A stretch of 23,637 nt of DNA from Lingula anatina. Taxonomy: Eukaryota; Brachiopoda; Lingulata; Lingulida; Lingulidae. The translations under genes were made by a program, and so were the position numbers. Shown here in pieces: positions 1 through 10,700 of the stretch. Location: the NCBI RefSeq assembly GCF_001039355.2, contig NW_019775541.1:86727-110363 (forward strand), given 5' to 3'. The notes beneath the pieces are model-generated. The model was given only the letters and a program-made list of their open reading frames with translations, was not told the DNA's origin and ran no database searches. Each line of letters begins with the position of its first letter. Positions within the stretch are counted from its first letter, which is position 1.

Positions 1-1138
1 AGAAAGAAATTTCAGAGCTTTAGAGTAATACAGTACAGTTAGAAAAATATACAGTGTAATAAAAAATTCATGTAACAGTTCCTATCATGGAATGTTCAGA
101 CGTGTCATAATTAATTCTGTCTAGATGTCAGCTAGGTAATCTATCTCAAAAACACTTCACAAACAATCTTAGTGGTAGCATAATTTGTTTTTATTTCTAT
201 TTTCATTTATTTGTTTTAAATCAATTTAATTATTAAATTATTGTTTGTTTATTGATGTGCAAGCTTAATCCTCAGACCAAATTCTAGTCAACTTAATACA
301 GAGATTTACATAGTAGTGACTTAAGCCTAGTCAAGTGAACAACTTGTCAGCTGAATGTGGATCAATTGTTCCAAGTTCATCATTTTCAAAATACCCAGTA
401 AACTAGGCAGAGTGTATTAAATGTATAGAATCCGTGTAATCTAAGCCAGATCAAAGTCCTTTTGATGTAAAGCAGTCTTAAGCATAGAATAGACTTACTA
501 AGTTGGGCAGTCAAAGGCAAGCACACATCCTAGACAGAGGAGACCAACACAGAGGAACTGGAAGGAAAATGGTTAAGTTAACATAAGATGTCCTGACAAA
601 AAATATAAATAAATAAATAAATACTAGTAAAAAGATGCACAACCATTAATGCCTCTAGTTTGTATACTGGTGCATTGAATCATCTTGCTTTGTTATGTAT
701 TGTTCAGATTGTTCATGAATCCTGGCTAGGCTACATGTATGATAAGCAATATACAGGGGTATTACAGCTGATTAATATACTGGTATTGTCCAAATGCCTT
801 ACCCTCTTCATCTCCATCTTAAGCATACCAAACATCAGCTATGTAATTCAATCAAACAGTAATCACTGCTTCAACGCTCACATTGGCTGATATTTGGTAA
901 AACTGAAAATTGATAAGATACATTTATCAAAACATACAGATTCACTCGCTTAAAGATAAAAGCAGATAACTGATGAAAAAAGACCCACAATTTGCAAATA
1001 TGCATTGTCTTATGTTAAACTTTGTACCTGTACATGTACCATAGTATATACACTGTATGAATTCACATTTAAAGTGCTTTTATATCATTTCACACACTAA
1101 TCTGATAATGTTTTGCTATTTTTATTCCAGCCATTTAC
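1..1138. other. No gene seen
   Basis: AT-rich DNA with a short (TAAA)n run at about 604-622. The only open frame (660-890, plus) has no family resemblance. Two TACATGTA palindromes occur. Confidence 0.5.
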
Positions 1139-1184
1139 AAAAAAAAAAATAAATAAATAAATAAATAAATAAAAAAAATGCAAC
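1139..1184. repeat. Poly-A and (AAAT)n microsatellite
   Basis: A run of A, then AAAT units, then a run of A. Smaller (TAAA)n runs stand at about 604-622 and 3921-3947. Confidence 0.85.
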
Positions 1185-1203
1185 GTCTTAGGGTATATTC
1201 CCA

Positions 1204-1402
1204 GAGATTTAGATCGATCCAGAGATTAAGATTTAGATCGACCTAACCCCCTGGGGGTTCACGCTAAATTGCAGTCAGCCGAGCGCGCACCATAGTTAAT
1301 TACCCCCTTACAGCTTTCAGTAGGCGGGACAGACGCTTAAGCCGGCTAAGCTGACAGTTGTCTAGTGATACTCCCCACAGGGATAGATCGATCTAAAATC
1401 TA
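1204..1402. repeat. Imperfect inverted repeat around TAGATCGATC, possible MITE
   Basis: AGATTTAGATCGATC at 1205-1219 faces GATCGATCTAAAATCT near 1386-1401, about 165 nt apart, and a second partial copy (AGATTTAGATCGACC) follows the left arm. The arms need a 1-nt gap to pair, so the call is tentative. Confidence 0.3.
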
Positions 1403-1509
1403 TGGAAATGGGGTCTTATACACTCGGTATACACTCTTATACACTATACTGGGTGGAATGAATCCTTACCTACATAACAAGAAAGGCTAAAAATTGAGGC
1501 AATGGGCCC

Positions 1510-1683
1510 GGGGCCGTAGCGATAGTCCGAAGGTTCAATAGTCCGAAGGTTCATTGGTCCGAATGTTCACTGTAGAACCTTCGGACCAATGAACCCTTGA
1601 TTAAAAAATCGATGAAAATGTTACCACTTTTCGGACCAATGAACCTTCGGACCAATGAACCTTCGGACTATCGAGACGCCCCC
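1510..1683. mobile_element. Small non-autonomous DNA element (MITE) with 8-bp target duplication
   Basis: Arms at 1521-1563 and 1630-1672 are inverted copies with 41 of 43 bases matching, and weaker matching extends outwards (GGGG.CGT...CGATAGTCC). Each arm is itself built of a roughly 18-bp unit (TCCGAAGGTTCATTGG), with one more inverted unit in the middle. ATGGGCCC flanks it directly on both sides (1502-1509 and 1684-1691). An 8-bp duplication fits hAT-type insertion. It has no coding capacity. Confidence 0.75.
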
Positions 1684-1691
1684 ATGGGCCC

Positions 1692-2624
1692 TAGGGTATA
1701 AAAACAATTTTGGGCACAACTAAAATCTGCTTCTTCCTACTTCAAAAATACGTTGGGCAAAGAAGAATTTCATCAGCTGTTTTATTTATGTTAGAAAAAT
1801 GAAGATGTTCTGCTAGACATCGAAATATTGGAGGTAAAAATTATTGCAACATTAAGATGTTGTCTGAAGAATAATTACTTTATTTTTACATTGGGCAAGC
1901 AACTGCAGTAGTTCACATCCAGAGTGATTCCATATGCAGATTTTCCGCATCTAAGCTTACGATTGCTTTCTTGTCAATATTGACGTACAATGTATGCGTA
2001 CTACTTGTGCTACCGGCGCACCTTGAAGCTTAACAATCAAGGTACCAATTACAAGCATAAACAAACACAATTTATTACACAGTTACATACATAATAAAGT
2101 AAAAACAGATGACTCACATAAAAGAAGTAAGCGCATCTCACACTGACCTTAACCTAGAAAAAAAAACATGGCCCACGCCACTCACAAACAACGCGACCGT
2201 GACATTGATTTGCGTGGAACACTGCAATGACACTGCACGTCCACTTGACTATATACTGTAGAACTGCAGCACTGACCAATGCCTTGCTTACCTGCACGAC
2301 ATATTTGGTTCGTAGGTGTAATCTAAAAAACAAAACAACGTGAAAATAAGCACGCTTCTGTTTACAGCCTACAAATGGCCGACTACAGCGATAACGAGGC
2401 AGGCTAGGGAGGAGGGAAATCCCCTTTTCCAGTGACGTCTCTCTACCAGGGCCGAAGTTATTATTGAATTTATTCTGTGGACATTTTTCCTGATGCGACA
2501 GTACAGAGATTAGCCATCTATTTAACCAGAGACATATCTGTTAATTATAATATCTCGTGAAAAATCAATCTGTGGCCCTGGTCGAGGGTTCATAATACGA
2601 TCGAACTACTTGGGGGAGCTACTT
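1692..2624. other. No supported gene; mildly CpG-richer stretch
   Basis: About 2150-2430 has more CpG and a short start-like context (CAAATGGCC at about 2374) whose frame closes after ten codons. Apart from the candidate micro-exon at 2292-2322 nothing can be supported. Confidence 0.4.
2292..2322 (-). other. Candidate 31-nt exon (unassigned)
   Basis: On the minus strand a good acceptor (TTTTGTTTTTTAG) and a good donor (GTGCAG|GTAAGC) bracket 31 nt containing ATGTCGTGCAG. The surrounding 2150-2430 is richer in CpG than its neighbours, as near a promoter. No protein can be assigned, and chance splice-like sites are common, so this is only a pointer. Confidence 0.2.
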
Positions 2625-2646
2625 GGGGGGGGGGGGGGGGGGGGGG
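2625..2646. repeat. Poly-G tract (22 G)
   Basis: An uninterrupted G run that makes a false Gly-rich open frame at 2610-2918 on the plus strand. The exact length is likely to be unreliable. Confidence 0.9.
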
Positions 2647-2794
2647 TAGGCCTATATAGGGGCCTACACAGTCTTACTGGATGTTTGTTTGGGGTAAGGT
2701 TTTTGGCTGGTGGTAGATGCCAATATTTCAGAGATTTCGGTTTCAAAAATTCGGCAGATATTATAATTATCATTATTATTTCTATTTGTTTGTT

Positions 2795-2807
2795 TTTATT
2801 TATTCAT

Positions 2808-2842
<35 letters not shown>

Positions 2843-2843
2843 T
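2795..2843. repeat. (TTTA)n microsatellite
   Basis: About eleven TTTA units with one interruption (TTCA). Confidence 0.9.
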
Positions 2844-4643
2844 TATCATCATTTATTAAGAGGCCTATTGGGAATCAACGCTCCACCGACGCTCAAATGT
2901 AGCCTACCTTTGGAATGAACGAAATAGTGAAATTCTCATAGCCTGTCGGTGTTTACCGTCTGGACTTTTTGATATAATTTTTCTCGTTTTAGTTTGAACA
3001 AATAAACTGGATAAGTTTTGTTAGTGTAGGCCTACGTATTAAAAGATGCATGCATTTGTACATTGAACTTTAAAATGCTGCATATCAGTGGTTATGAAGA
3101 AGGCCCTATACTTGTCATTTCCTGAGATCCAAAAAAGTGCAACTCCATTGAACCTCACTGCCGCTGCCCTCGAAGATATTACCGACATTTTGTGAAATCA
3201 AACACCATATATGCAGCATGCACTGTGCGTGCATTGATAACGTGTAAACGGAACCTAACGAGGCATTGGCGGATACAGGGCCGGGGCACATTATGAACCT
3301 CCGTCAGCTTCGGCGGTATTAGCCTATCCTCGCACAAATACCCCTACATGTATAGTAAAACGAGCGTAACGAGGCAAAAACAAACAATTTGTTTCCATCC
3401 CCGTGCCTACAGTTACTTCATACAGAAAAATGTGTTCGTTAACTGACTAGACAAGCGCGTATCAATTGAATGGATAAATATTAGATGTCCTAGTTTGCGG
3501 GTGCTCACGCCTTTGATGTAGGCCTATTAATGAGTATCAATGCAATATTAATAAAGAACCGTTTGTTATATTGTGCTGTTTGTAGGCCCACGTGTAATTC
3601 TCCACAAACCAAATGCTTGTCCTACTTTCATAGATGTCGGATATTTTTGACAGAGGTGTCCCAATTCACTAAGACAAACGGTATAAAACCTGAATCATTA
3701 AAATTTCACGTTAACATGTGTTTTCTTTCCGATTGATGATCTCAAGGCAGATTATTGAACAAAGACCGTGATTAGGTAACAGCTGTTTGTGGATTTTGTG
3801 GACTGTTGCGTGTATTTTTTCTTTCAAATACACGTCGGGCGCACACCTGACAACAATGACCATTGCCAGAGAAAGATATTCCCTTGCGGACCCTACGTCC
3901 TCCACTCCGACACACACACATAAATAAATAAATAAATAAATAAATACCCTGGTCCTTTTTAAGTAATTTATTTCATTTCAATTTAAGACTTTCAAGAATT
4001 CCATCAGCTGTTTCACGACAGACTAAGCTGCTAAAACAAGTTAATTTTTGCACTCATATATTTCAGCGGCTGTCATGTTGCTCTCGTCGAGGATAGCTCA
4101 GCTGATTGCACACCTCAGGTAGATGTTCCACTCACATTGTTAGCCTATCCTTCTCTGTTACTGGATATTATTCAAATATTGTTGAGATTTCTTTATAAAG
4201 TCCCAACTAGGCTACCTCACATCAAATTGATTAATAGGCCTATCATGAATAAAAAAAAAATAATAATAATCGTATTAAATGTTTTAACATTAAAACTGAG
4301 GAAGTCTACTTGTAAAGGCAATGAATTATAACTAACTATGTCCGCGATTTAAATGATCGGTATCTTGGTTCCTTTCCACCTGCAGCGTCTGCACCGATGT
4401 GCCAGTGCTTTGAAAAGTTGATTACCAAGTATCATTTTTCGCTTGGATTGGGTATGGTAAATGACCCACTTTTTATGACCAAACGTCCATTTGGATATAT
4501 AATACACGTGCCAACTATTCGGGGGTTAAAATACGGCAAATAGTGGTATTACAGTTACGCTATTAATATAACATTCACGCTTTTGTCAGTTCACACAACA
4601 AGTGCAACAGCTCATGAATGTGCTGAAGGCACAGCTAACGCAA
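2844..4643. other. Downstream flank of the SLC43 gene; no other gene seen
   Basis: This should include the SLC43 3' UTR at its right end. Three TAGGCCTA octamers (3027, 3519, 4235) and an (AATA)n run at 3921-3947 are present. Short open frames at 3530-3736, 3711-3917 and 4137-4331 look random. Confidence 0.45.
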
Positions 4644-4766
4644 TCAAGACATGGTGGTCTTCGCATCCTCTCTGCCATGTCCTCTCTGATGGACCTTTGG
4701 CCGTCTTAGTAGGAATATTGGAAGACTGAGCGACAAACAGGATATACCACACAGAGTCACACTGAA
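4644..4766 (-). CDS. SLC43A3-like: SLC43A3-like exon 9 (TM12, C-terminal tail, stop)
   Basis: The acceptor is a clean polypyrimidine tract, TTATTTTTCAG, at phase 0. It encodes FSVTLCGISCLSLSLPIFLL (TM12), then the basic and hydrophilic tail RRPKVHQRGHGREDAKTTMS and a TGA ending at 4644. The hydrophobic helix followed by Leu-Leu-Arg-Arg matches the position of TM12 and the short tail in the family. A possible AATAAA (minus strand, 3967-3972) lies about 670 nt further; it is weakly supported because that stretch is full of AT repeats. Confidence 0.85.
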   Translation of the reverse strand, partial: FSVTLCGISCLSLSLPIFLLRRPKVHQRGHGREDAKTTMS

Positions 4767-7700
4767 CTGAAAAATAACAGGAATATTCAGGTCATACATG
4801 CTATCTGTAACATTACGTTACGGTACGTTATATGACATTGCATTATATTACATAGTATAGCATAACAGAACATTATATTATATTATATTATATTATATTA
4901 TATTATATTATATTATATTATATTATATGTCCTGAAACAAAGAAAATAATTACATAAAGTGGATCCCCTCCAAGGCGGCTCTTGAACCAAGAGAATAGTG
5001 GAAACTGCAGGAAACCTGTCACTGACTGAATACCACACTGCACGGCGTAGCCTTTGCCAAAATGTTCATGTGGAAACCTGTGAATGCATATAATCTTTAA
5101 AATGACATAAATACCAGGTGCAAATATCAGTATAAAGTTATCACGCATTATGAAATCTAAATACAATGTTCAGAAATACAATGTCACTTTTTCTAAGGTG
5201 TAAGCATACTAAGCATTTCCGCAATAATCATTCTCAATAATACACACTTTACACTGGACGGCGTCCTTCCTGCGTCCTTTCTGCGACCATGAAATTTGGC
5301 ATCGCTGTGGTCTTAATAAGGAGGCACGAGCATTGATTTGGTATCAGAATGAATGCTCAATGATTGGCCAGTTGTCGGCACGTAAAGTATTATAATTTTT
5401 TAACTCTCAAATGGGTCCGTACTGCTGGACACAGAAAGGACACCGTCCAGTGTAAAGGGGGCTTAAGTAACCAAGCAGCTGCGCCTTCTCAGTAGACCCT
5501 ATCCTTGACCATTCTATAAAGTGTACTTAGAGCAATCAAAATGAAATACATATAGGAATCTGCAGTAAACTTCTTTTGAACCGAACAATTTGTTTGAATC
5601 GTGGAAGTATTCGAATAAGGCAATGTGCAGATCGAAACTTTAGTTGATACCTAGGAAACTTCCACAACATCCGTTTCAAATGAAAAAACAAATATATCTG
5701 GATTATGAAGTTACGATCGCGAGTTCTTCGACGCAGACTGTGCTAGTACACGTACATGCGTTCAAAACTACGTAAAATCCATATAATAGTGTACCTGTAA
5801 GAAAATGGATAACTCACAGAATATTTATCGTATCCTTTGCACAGGCAGGTATACTATAAGCGATAATGTACATACTAGTAAACATATACCTGGATGAAAT
5901 AGAAAATTACAAACTTTCAAACACATCCAACCTTACAGAGATAAAGCAGGAAAACATGCCATGGTGGGAAGGTGTGAGACAAATACTTTTTGAGAATGGC
6001 TTTGGTGATGTGTGGCTAGGTCGAAGATATGATAAAAACTTTATCCAGCGGTTTAGGGAAAGAACCAGGGACAGAATAACACAAGAATGGCAGAGAGACA
6101 TAACCAACATCAAGTCCAAATTGCAAGTTTATTGTCAATACAAGAACAAATATGTGAAGGAAAGATACTTAGATACAATTAAAGATAGAGATAAATGCAC
6201 CACTCTAACCAGATTCCGCATAAGTACACACAACCTAGGTATTGAAACAGGTAGACATGAAAAAATTCCCCAAGCGGACAGAATTTGCAAAAAGTGCCAT
6301 TCTGGCGAAATAGAAGATGAAATCCATTTCCTAGTGTCATGCCCCCTTTATACAGACCTCCGATATGATCTTTATTCAGTATACAAAAAACAACATAGTA
6401 ACTTTGAGCATCTTACCAGAATGGATAAATTTAAAACACTAATGACTGGTCAGAAGAATGAACATATTATTGCTCTTGCCAAGTATTTATGGTTAGCCTT
6501 CCAAAAAAGGGACTGTGCTGCACCCATTACCAGTTGAGTAGGTAGAGCCATTTGGGCTCTGCCAAATATGTTTTGTATTTTTTCATACTAGGCGTCGTAC
6601 AATATCACTACTTAACATAATTCATATTTATTTATATTTGCATTCCTTTTGTACATTTTCATCTATCCATGTAGATGCATACGTTACAATGAATAAAGGT
6701 AAAGGTATGAGGTATTTCCCTAAATATAAATAAGAATATGACACTAGGCTAAAATACCGGGGTACAAAAAACTAATAAGCTCTTATATAACTTTCCCATT
6801 ATATGCATGGTATGCGAAGCAAATACTTACGCATATGCGATGAATGTGATGAGCACGGCAAATGTGAAGGATCTTAACATACAGTGCAGAACCATTGCCA
6901 CATATTGCCCCTCCAACACCGGCACTGCGCATGTCACCCACAACAGCAGTCCTGACACACACGTGATCAGGGATGGCGTGATGAAGGTTTTGGGTTCAGC
7001 TATCAGGAAACAAGGGAACTATGTTGAATTGCCAAAGGAAATGCATCTTTAAAAAATCGTAACAAGTAATACATATGAAGCGATAGTAAATCCCTGGCAA
7101 TGTATATAAGTTATTAGTGTCAGTTCCTTACTCTGCAATAATATAATCCACATGCCAAAAACCTATCTGAAATTCGGTACCAGAAATAGATTCTAAAACT
7201 GCACCTTCTTCAAATTTCTGGTCGTTAATTGTAGTCCTTGAGGCACAGAGAGAAAAGTAAGCAGAAATATATGTGCAAATATACATTTTTTATGTACCAA
7301 AACGTTTAGGTATTATTTTCAGTTATCCTATTTAAAACCACAAAATGGCATTTAGTCCTGTTTAGCAGCAAATAATAGCACTCGCTAATAAGGAATATTT
7401 AAAGTGGGTGCTTTACTTTTTGTGTGCATGGATAGACGGAGAGCAGTGTTTTACCGTAAATAGTCCCCTGTCCATAATTTTAAAAAATCCAACAGTTATG
7501 GAATTTTAACGAGTTTCAAGTTGTCCTTCTTTTGAAATAAGTGCTTGAAACGATATATGTCGCCTCTAAGAGAGAGAGAGAGAGAAAGAGAGAGAGAGGG
7601 AGGGAGAGGCAGTGAGGGAGGGAGGGACGAAGAAAGAGAGGGGAATACCATGAATCAAGCCCTCGCCTCTGTGCTGTCTGTCCAAGAAATGGCCGACTGT

Positions 7701-10700
7701 TAACGCTAGTGGAATGCTGAATCCAAGTTGCATGTAGCCAAATACATTTGTATAATGACTGGCTGAAACATAGTACAGGAAACAAAATTTTACTTCTGAC
7801 TAGATTAAACACACGTAGATCTACTGTTATGTAATAAGTTCTTACAGTTTGAATAAATTTGGATGATAATAATAAAAACAGATACCACCCCCTTTATATC
7901 TTGTAAGTACCCTTAGTTAAGTAGAAAAAAACTGTGCTTACTTAAATTACGATCCCCATACGCCCTGTAATCCACTATTGCGTTAAAACTGCCAAAATAG
8001 GAGGCGATGAGAAGGACGTTGCAGGAATACCAAAGCTCTGTCAGCCAGAACATAGGGTTCTTCAACACAGAACTGAATGGAACATATTCCTCAACTCTGG
8101 TTGCAATAACTTTGCTTTTGTTTTCCTTGAGAACAGAAGCATCCACCTGTTCTGCTACTGAGAAAAGATTTTGCGTGGATAAGTGATTGTGGACCGAAAA
8201 CCCGTCAATATCCATGCCTGGCTTTTCCAGACTGCCTTCTGTTATTCCTTCATTTTTTCCTGGTATTGCAAAATTTGATGAATTTTTTGAGTCACCATCA
8301 GGTGTGTCGTTTCCCATAGCCGGGTTCGGTTTTACGTTGATGTCTGAATCGACTTCCAGAGCATAATTATCGCAGTCGAATTTGGGTTCTTTGTTCCGTG
8401 CGCACTACGAGTAAAACATTTCAGTTTAAAAACATTCAAACTCAGCATAGACATTTTATACATCTTTCTTTGTATACTTCTACTTTATTGAGAGATGAAT
8501 AAGCTCCTATAACTCTTTTTATAAGAGGGAGACAGTCAAGGCTTAATTAATGACTGAAAACAATTTTACTTAACGGGCCACTCCATAGGAATTCCCCACC
8601 AAAATGAATTGTTGGAAATCGAATTTAGGAATGCGTTTGTAAATCCCCCATATGCCGTTTATAATTACCAGTCATTCGCTTAAATGAAAGTATTAAATTA
8701 AAAATGGAATTAAACATGGAACCAAAGTGCAAGGAAAGCTCAATTATTTGTGAGTAGGAGAAAATCCCTCTTTCCTCCAGGAAATTCATTTTGGCTGGAA
8801 AATCCCATGGGGTGTCCCTTTAACTTATCAGCTCTGAAATCTTGTCACATAAACGTATCTGTATATAACCATTACTTTATAAAACAAAATTTTACTAAAT
8901 ATTTTCATGAACTTTAGGTTTTGACATGTTATATGATACCAACAGCAATAGTAGAGAGCACGTCACTGATTGTAGACCTCCGACAAGGAGAAGGCAAATA
9001 CTGGACAGATATCGGGAGACCCTGGTTTACTTAAATTATAAAACATTCATTTCCTTAATACCATCAAAATATTTGAATAACGTTTCAGGTAACTTGTCCA
9101 TTAACAATCCCACAAATAGTTATAAACCTTTACTGTCAAGAAAAACAAAAACTCCTTCGGAACAAGGTAAAATAATGTGGCACTGTGTCATGTGGCACTG
9201 TGTCAAAAACGACATACCTTCATAGATCTCGCGCCATGGGGTGCATTCTTGGTACGCAAGGAGCGCCCACATCTACAAGCGTCACTCTCAGACACTTGCT
9301 CACGGGGTGGCAGAACTATCGTTGTGGCGGTTGCGATCACAAACGTTCCACATCCCATGGCAATTAGAGACAGGCGGTAAGGTACCCCAGCATCATAAGC
9401 CAACTAAAGAAAATATACTGTTATTAGACACCGCATTTGAAGAAATCAACAAAAAGAATTGAAACAATAAGATCGATCCGAATATAACTTGGACGCATCT
9501 GTCACAAACTCATTCTAATTTTATGGGTAAGGTTGCCGAACACCCCTACATGTTTTCAGTGCCTAAACGAAAATCCAGTTGTACAGTTAATTTCTATTAT
9601 AAAACAACAATTTTGAGAGTTCATACAAACACAAAAACTCTTCAGTGGATGTGCATGCCGTCATACAATTAACTAATACCTTGACTAAAACAAAACTGAA
9701 AGAACTCATGTCAGTTGTGCCAGAGATAAGCGTTCCTATGGTAGATTTTCTTGTGGGGAATAGCCACCTCAGCTGCATACCAGTGGTTCTAAACATAAAA
9801 CCGCCAACCAAATGGAGAGAAGCCCCAGGAAATAGTAGCCATTCCATTCCTGAAACACACCTGATACACTTACGTTTAGAATATGAATACCGAAAAATTC
9901 CAATGCCAGTATACAGTGATTACCAGACTGTTTTCAGTTTTTAACCATTGCCACTGTATGTCAAGATTGCGTTCGAACGCAAAACTGAATACGTTCGAAC
10001 GCAATAATTAATGCATCAGAAAGATGATTTTTTTTCTTTTGCAGGTTTCTTTAAAAGAAGTACAGTCAAAACAATTACAACTCTCTATGGAAACGGTTGA
10101 AAAAAAGATGAGGCATGTGTNCCCGTCATGGATCCCCAAAGCATGATTATAAGATAAGTAACTTATAAAAATGACTTTTAAGTGTTGAAAAAGTAACGAA
10201 TCCGAGGAATAGAAGAGATACTATTAATAGAAGAGAGGTTCAGGTGTCAAATTCTAAGGCCATGGTTTAGGTTGTTTTCCCAACATTGTAATCCCTCTAT
10301 GGTAGAGGAAGCATTGCACGCACCATTCATCACATTATTGGCGGTTTTATTCATGTCGTTCATAGCTGCATGAAGGTTTTTGTCAACTTTTTCCAGGAGC
10401 TGCAAATAAATAGATAAAAAGTCATCGTCGTGCTGTTTCACCAGACTATACCCCACCATATTTTTAATAGTAAAAGCAATGCGTCACCTGCACACCGATA
10501 TGTGATACTCTACTTCCTCTTTCTTTTAAACCAAAGATTAAATAATTCTGGATAATCATCATTTAATTGTAATGAAAATAACAAAAATGCTGCGTAAAAA
10601 ATCAGTTAGCGTAATATTAGCAACATTATCAACGAGGAATGCTTCTGGCATTATTAGAGCAGCTGAATACTGGTATCTTTGGGATTTTAAACAGTAGTAA

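Larger units (their letters stand above)
8525..10120. repeat. Near-identical block, copy 1 (unmerged allele or duplicated segment)
   Basis: This segment holds SLC43 exons 3 and 4 with introns and is nearly the same, base for base, as 17572-19147 in the same orientation. It contains scattered substitutions and small indels, including about 20 nt more sequence in the part of intron 4 near 9105-9150. It stops six bases into a (TG)n run at a single N. Confidence 0.95.

Noticed and set aside
660-890. 76-codon frame at the left edge
   Set aside because: Hydrophobic and short with no family resemblance, no splice context and AT-rich surroundings; consistent with chance.
2610-2918. Gly-rich then Tyr/Leu-rich open frame
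   Set aside because: Made by the poly-G and (TTTA)n simple repeats.
6807-7052. 81-codon plus-strand frame
   Set aside because: Antisense shadow of SLC43 exon 7, whose minus-strand translation matches the family and has good splice sites.
9645-9944. 99-codon plus-strand frame, also present at 18671-18904
   Set aside because: It is the antisense shadow of SLC43 exon 3; doubled only because the block is doubled.
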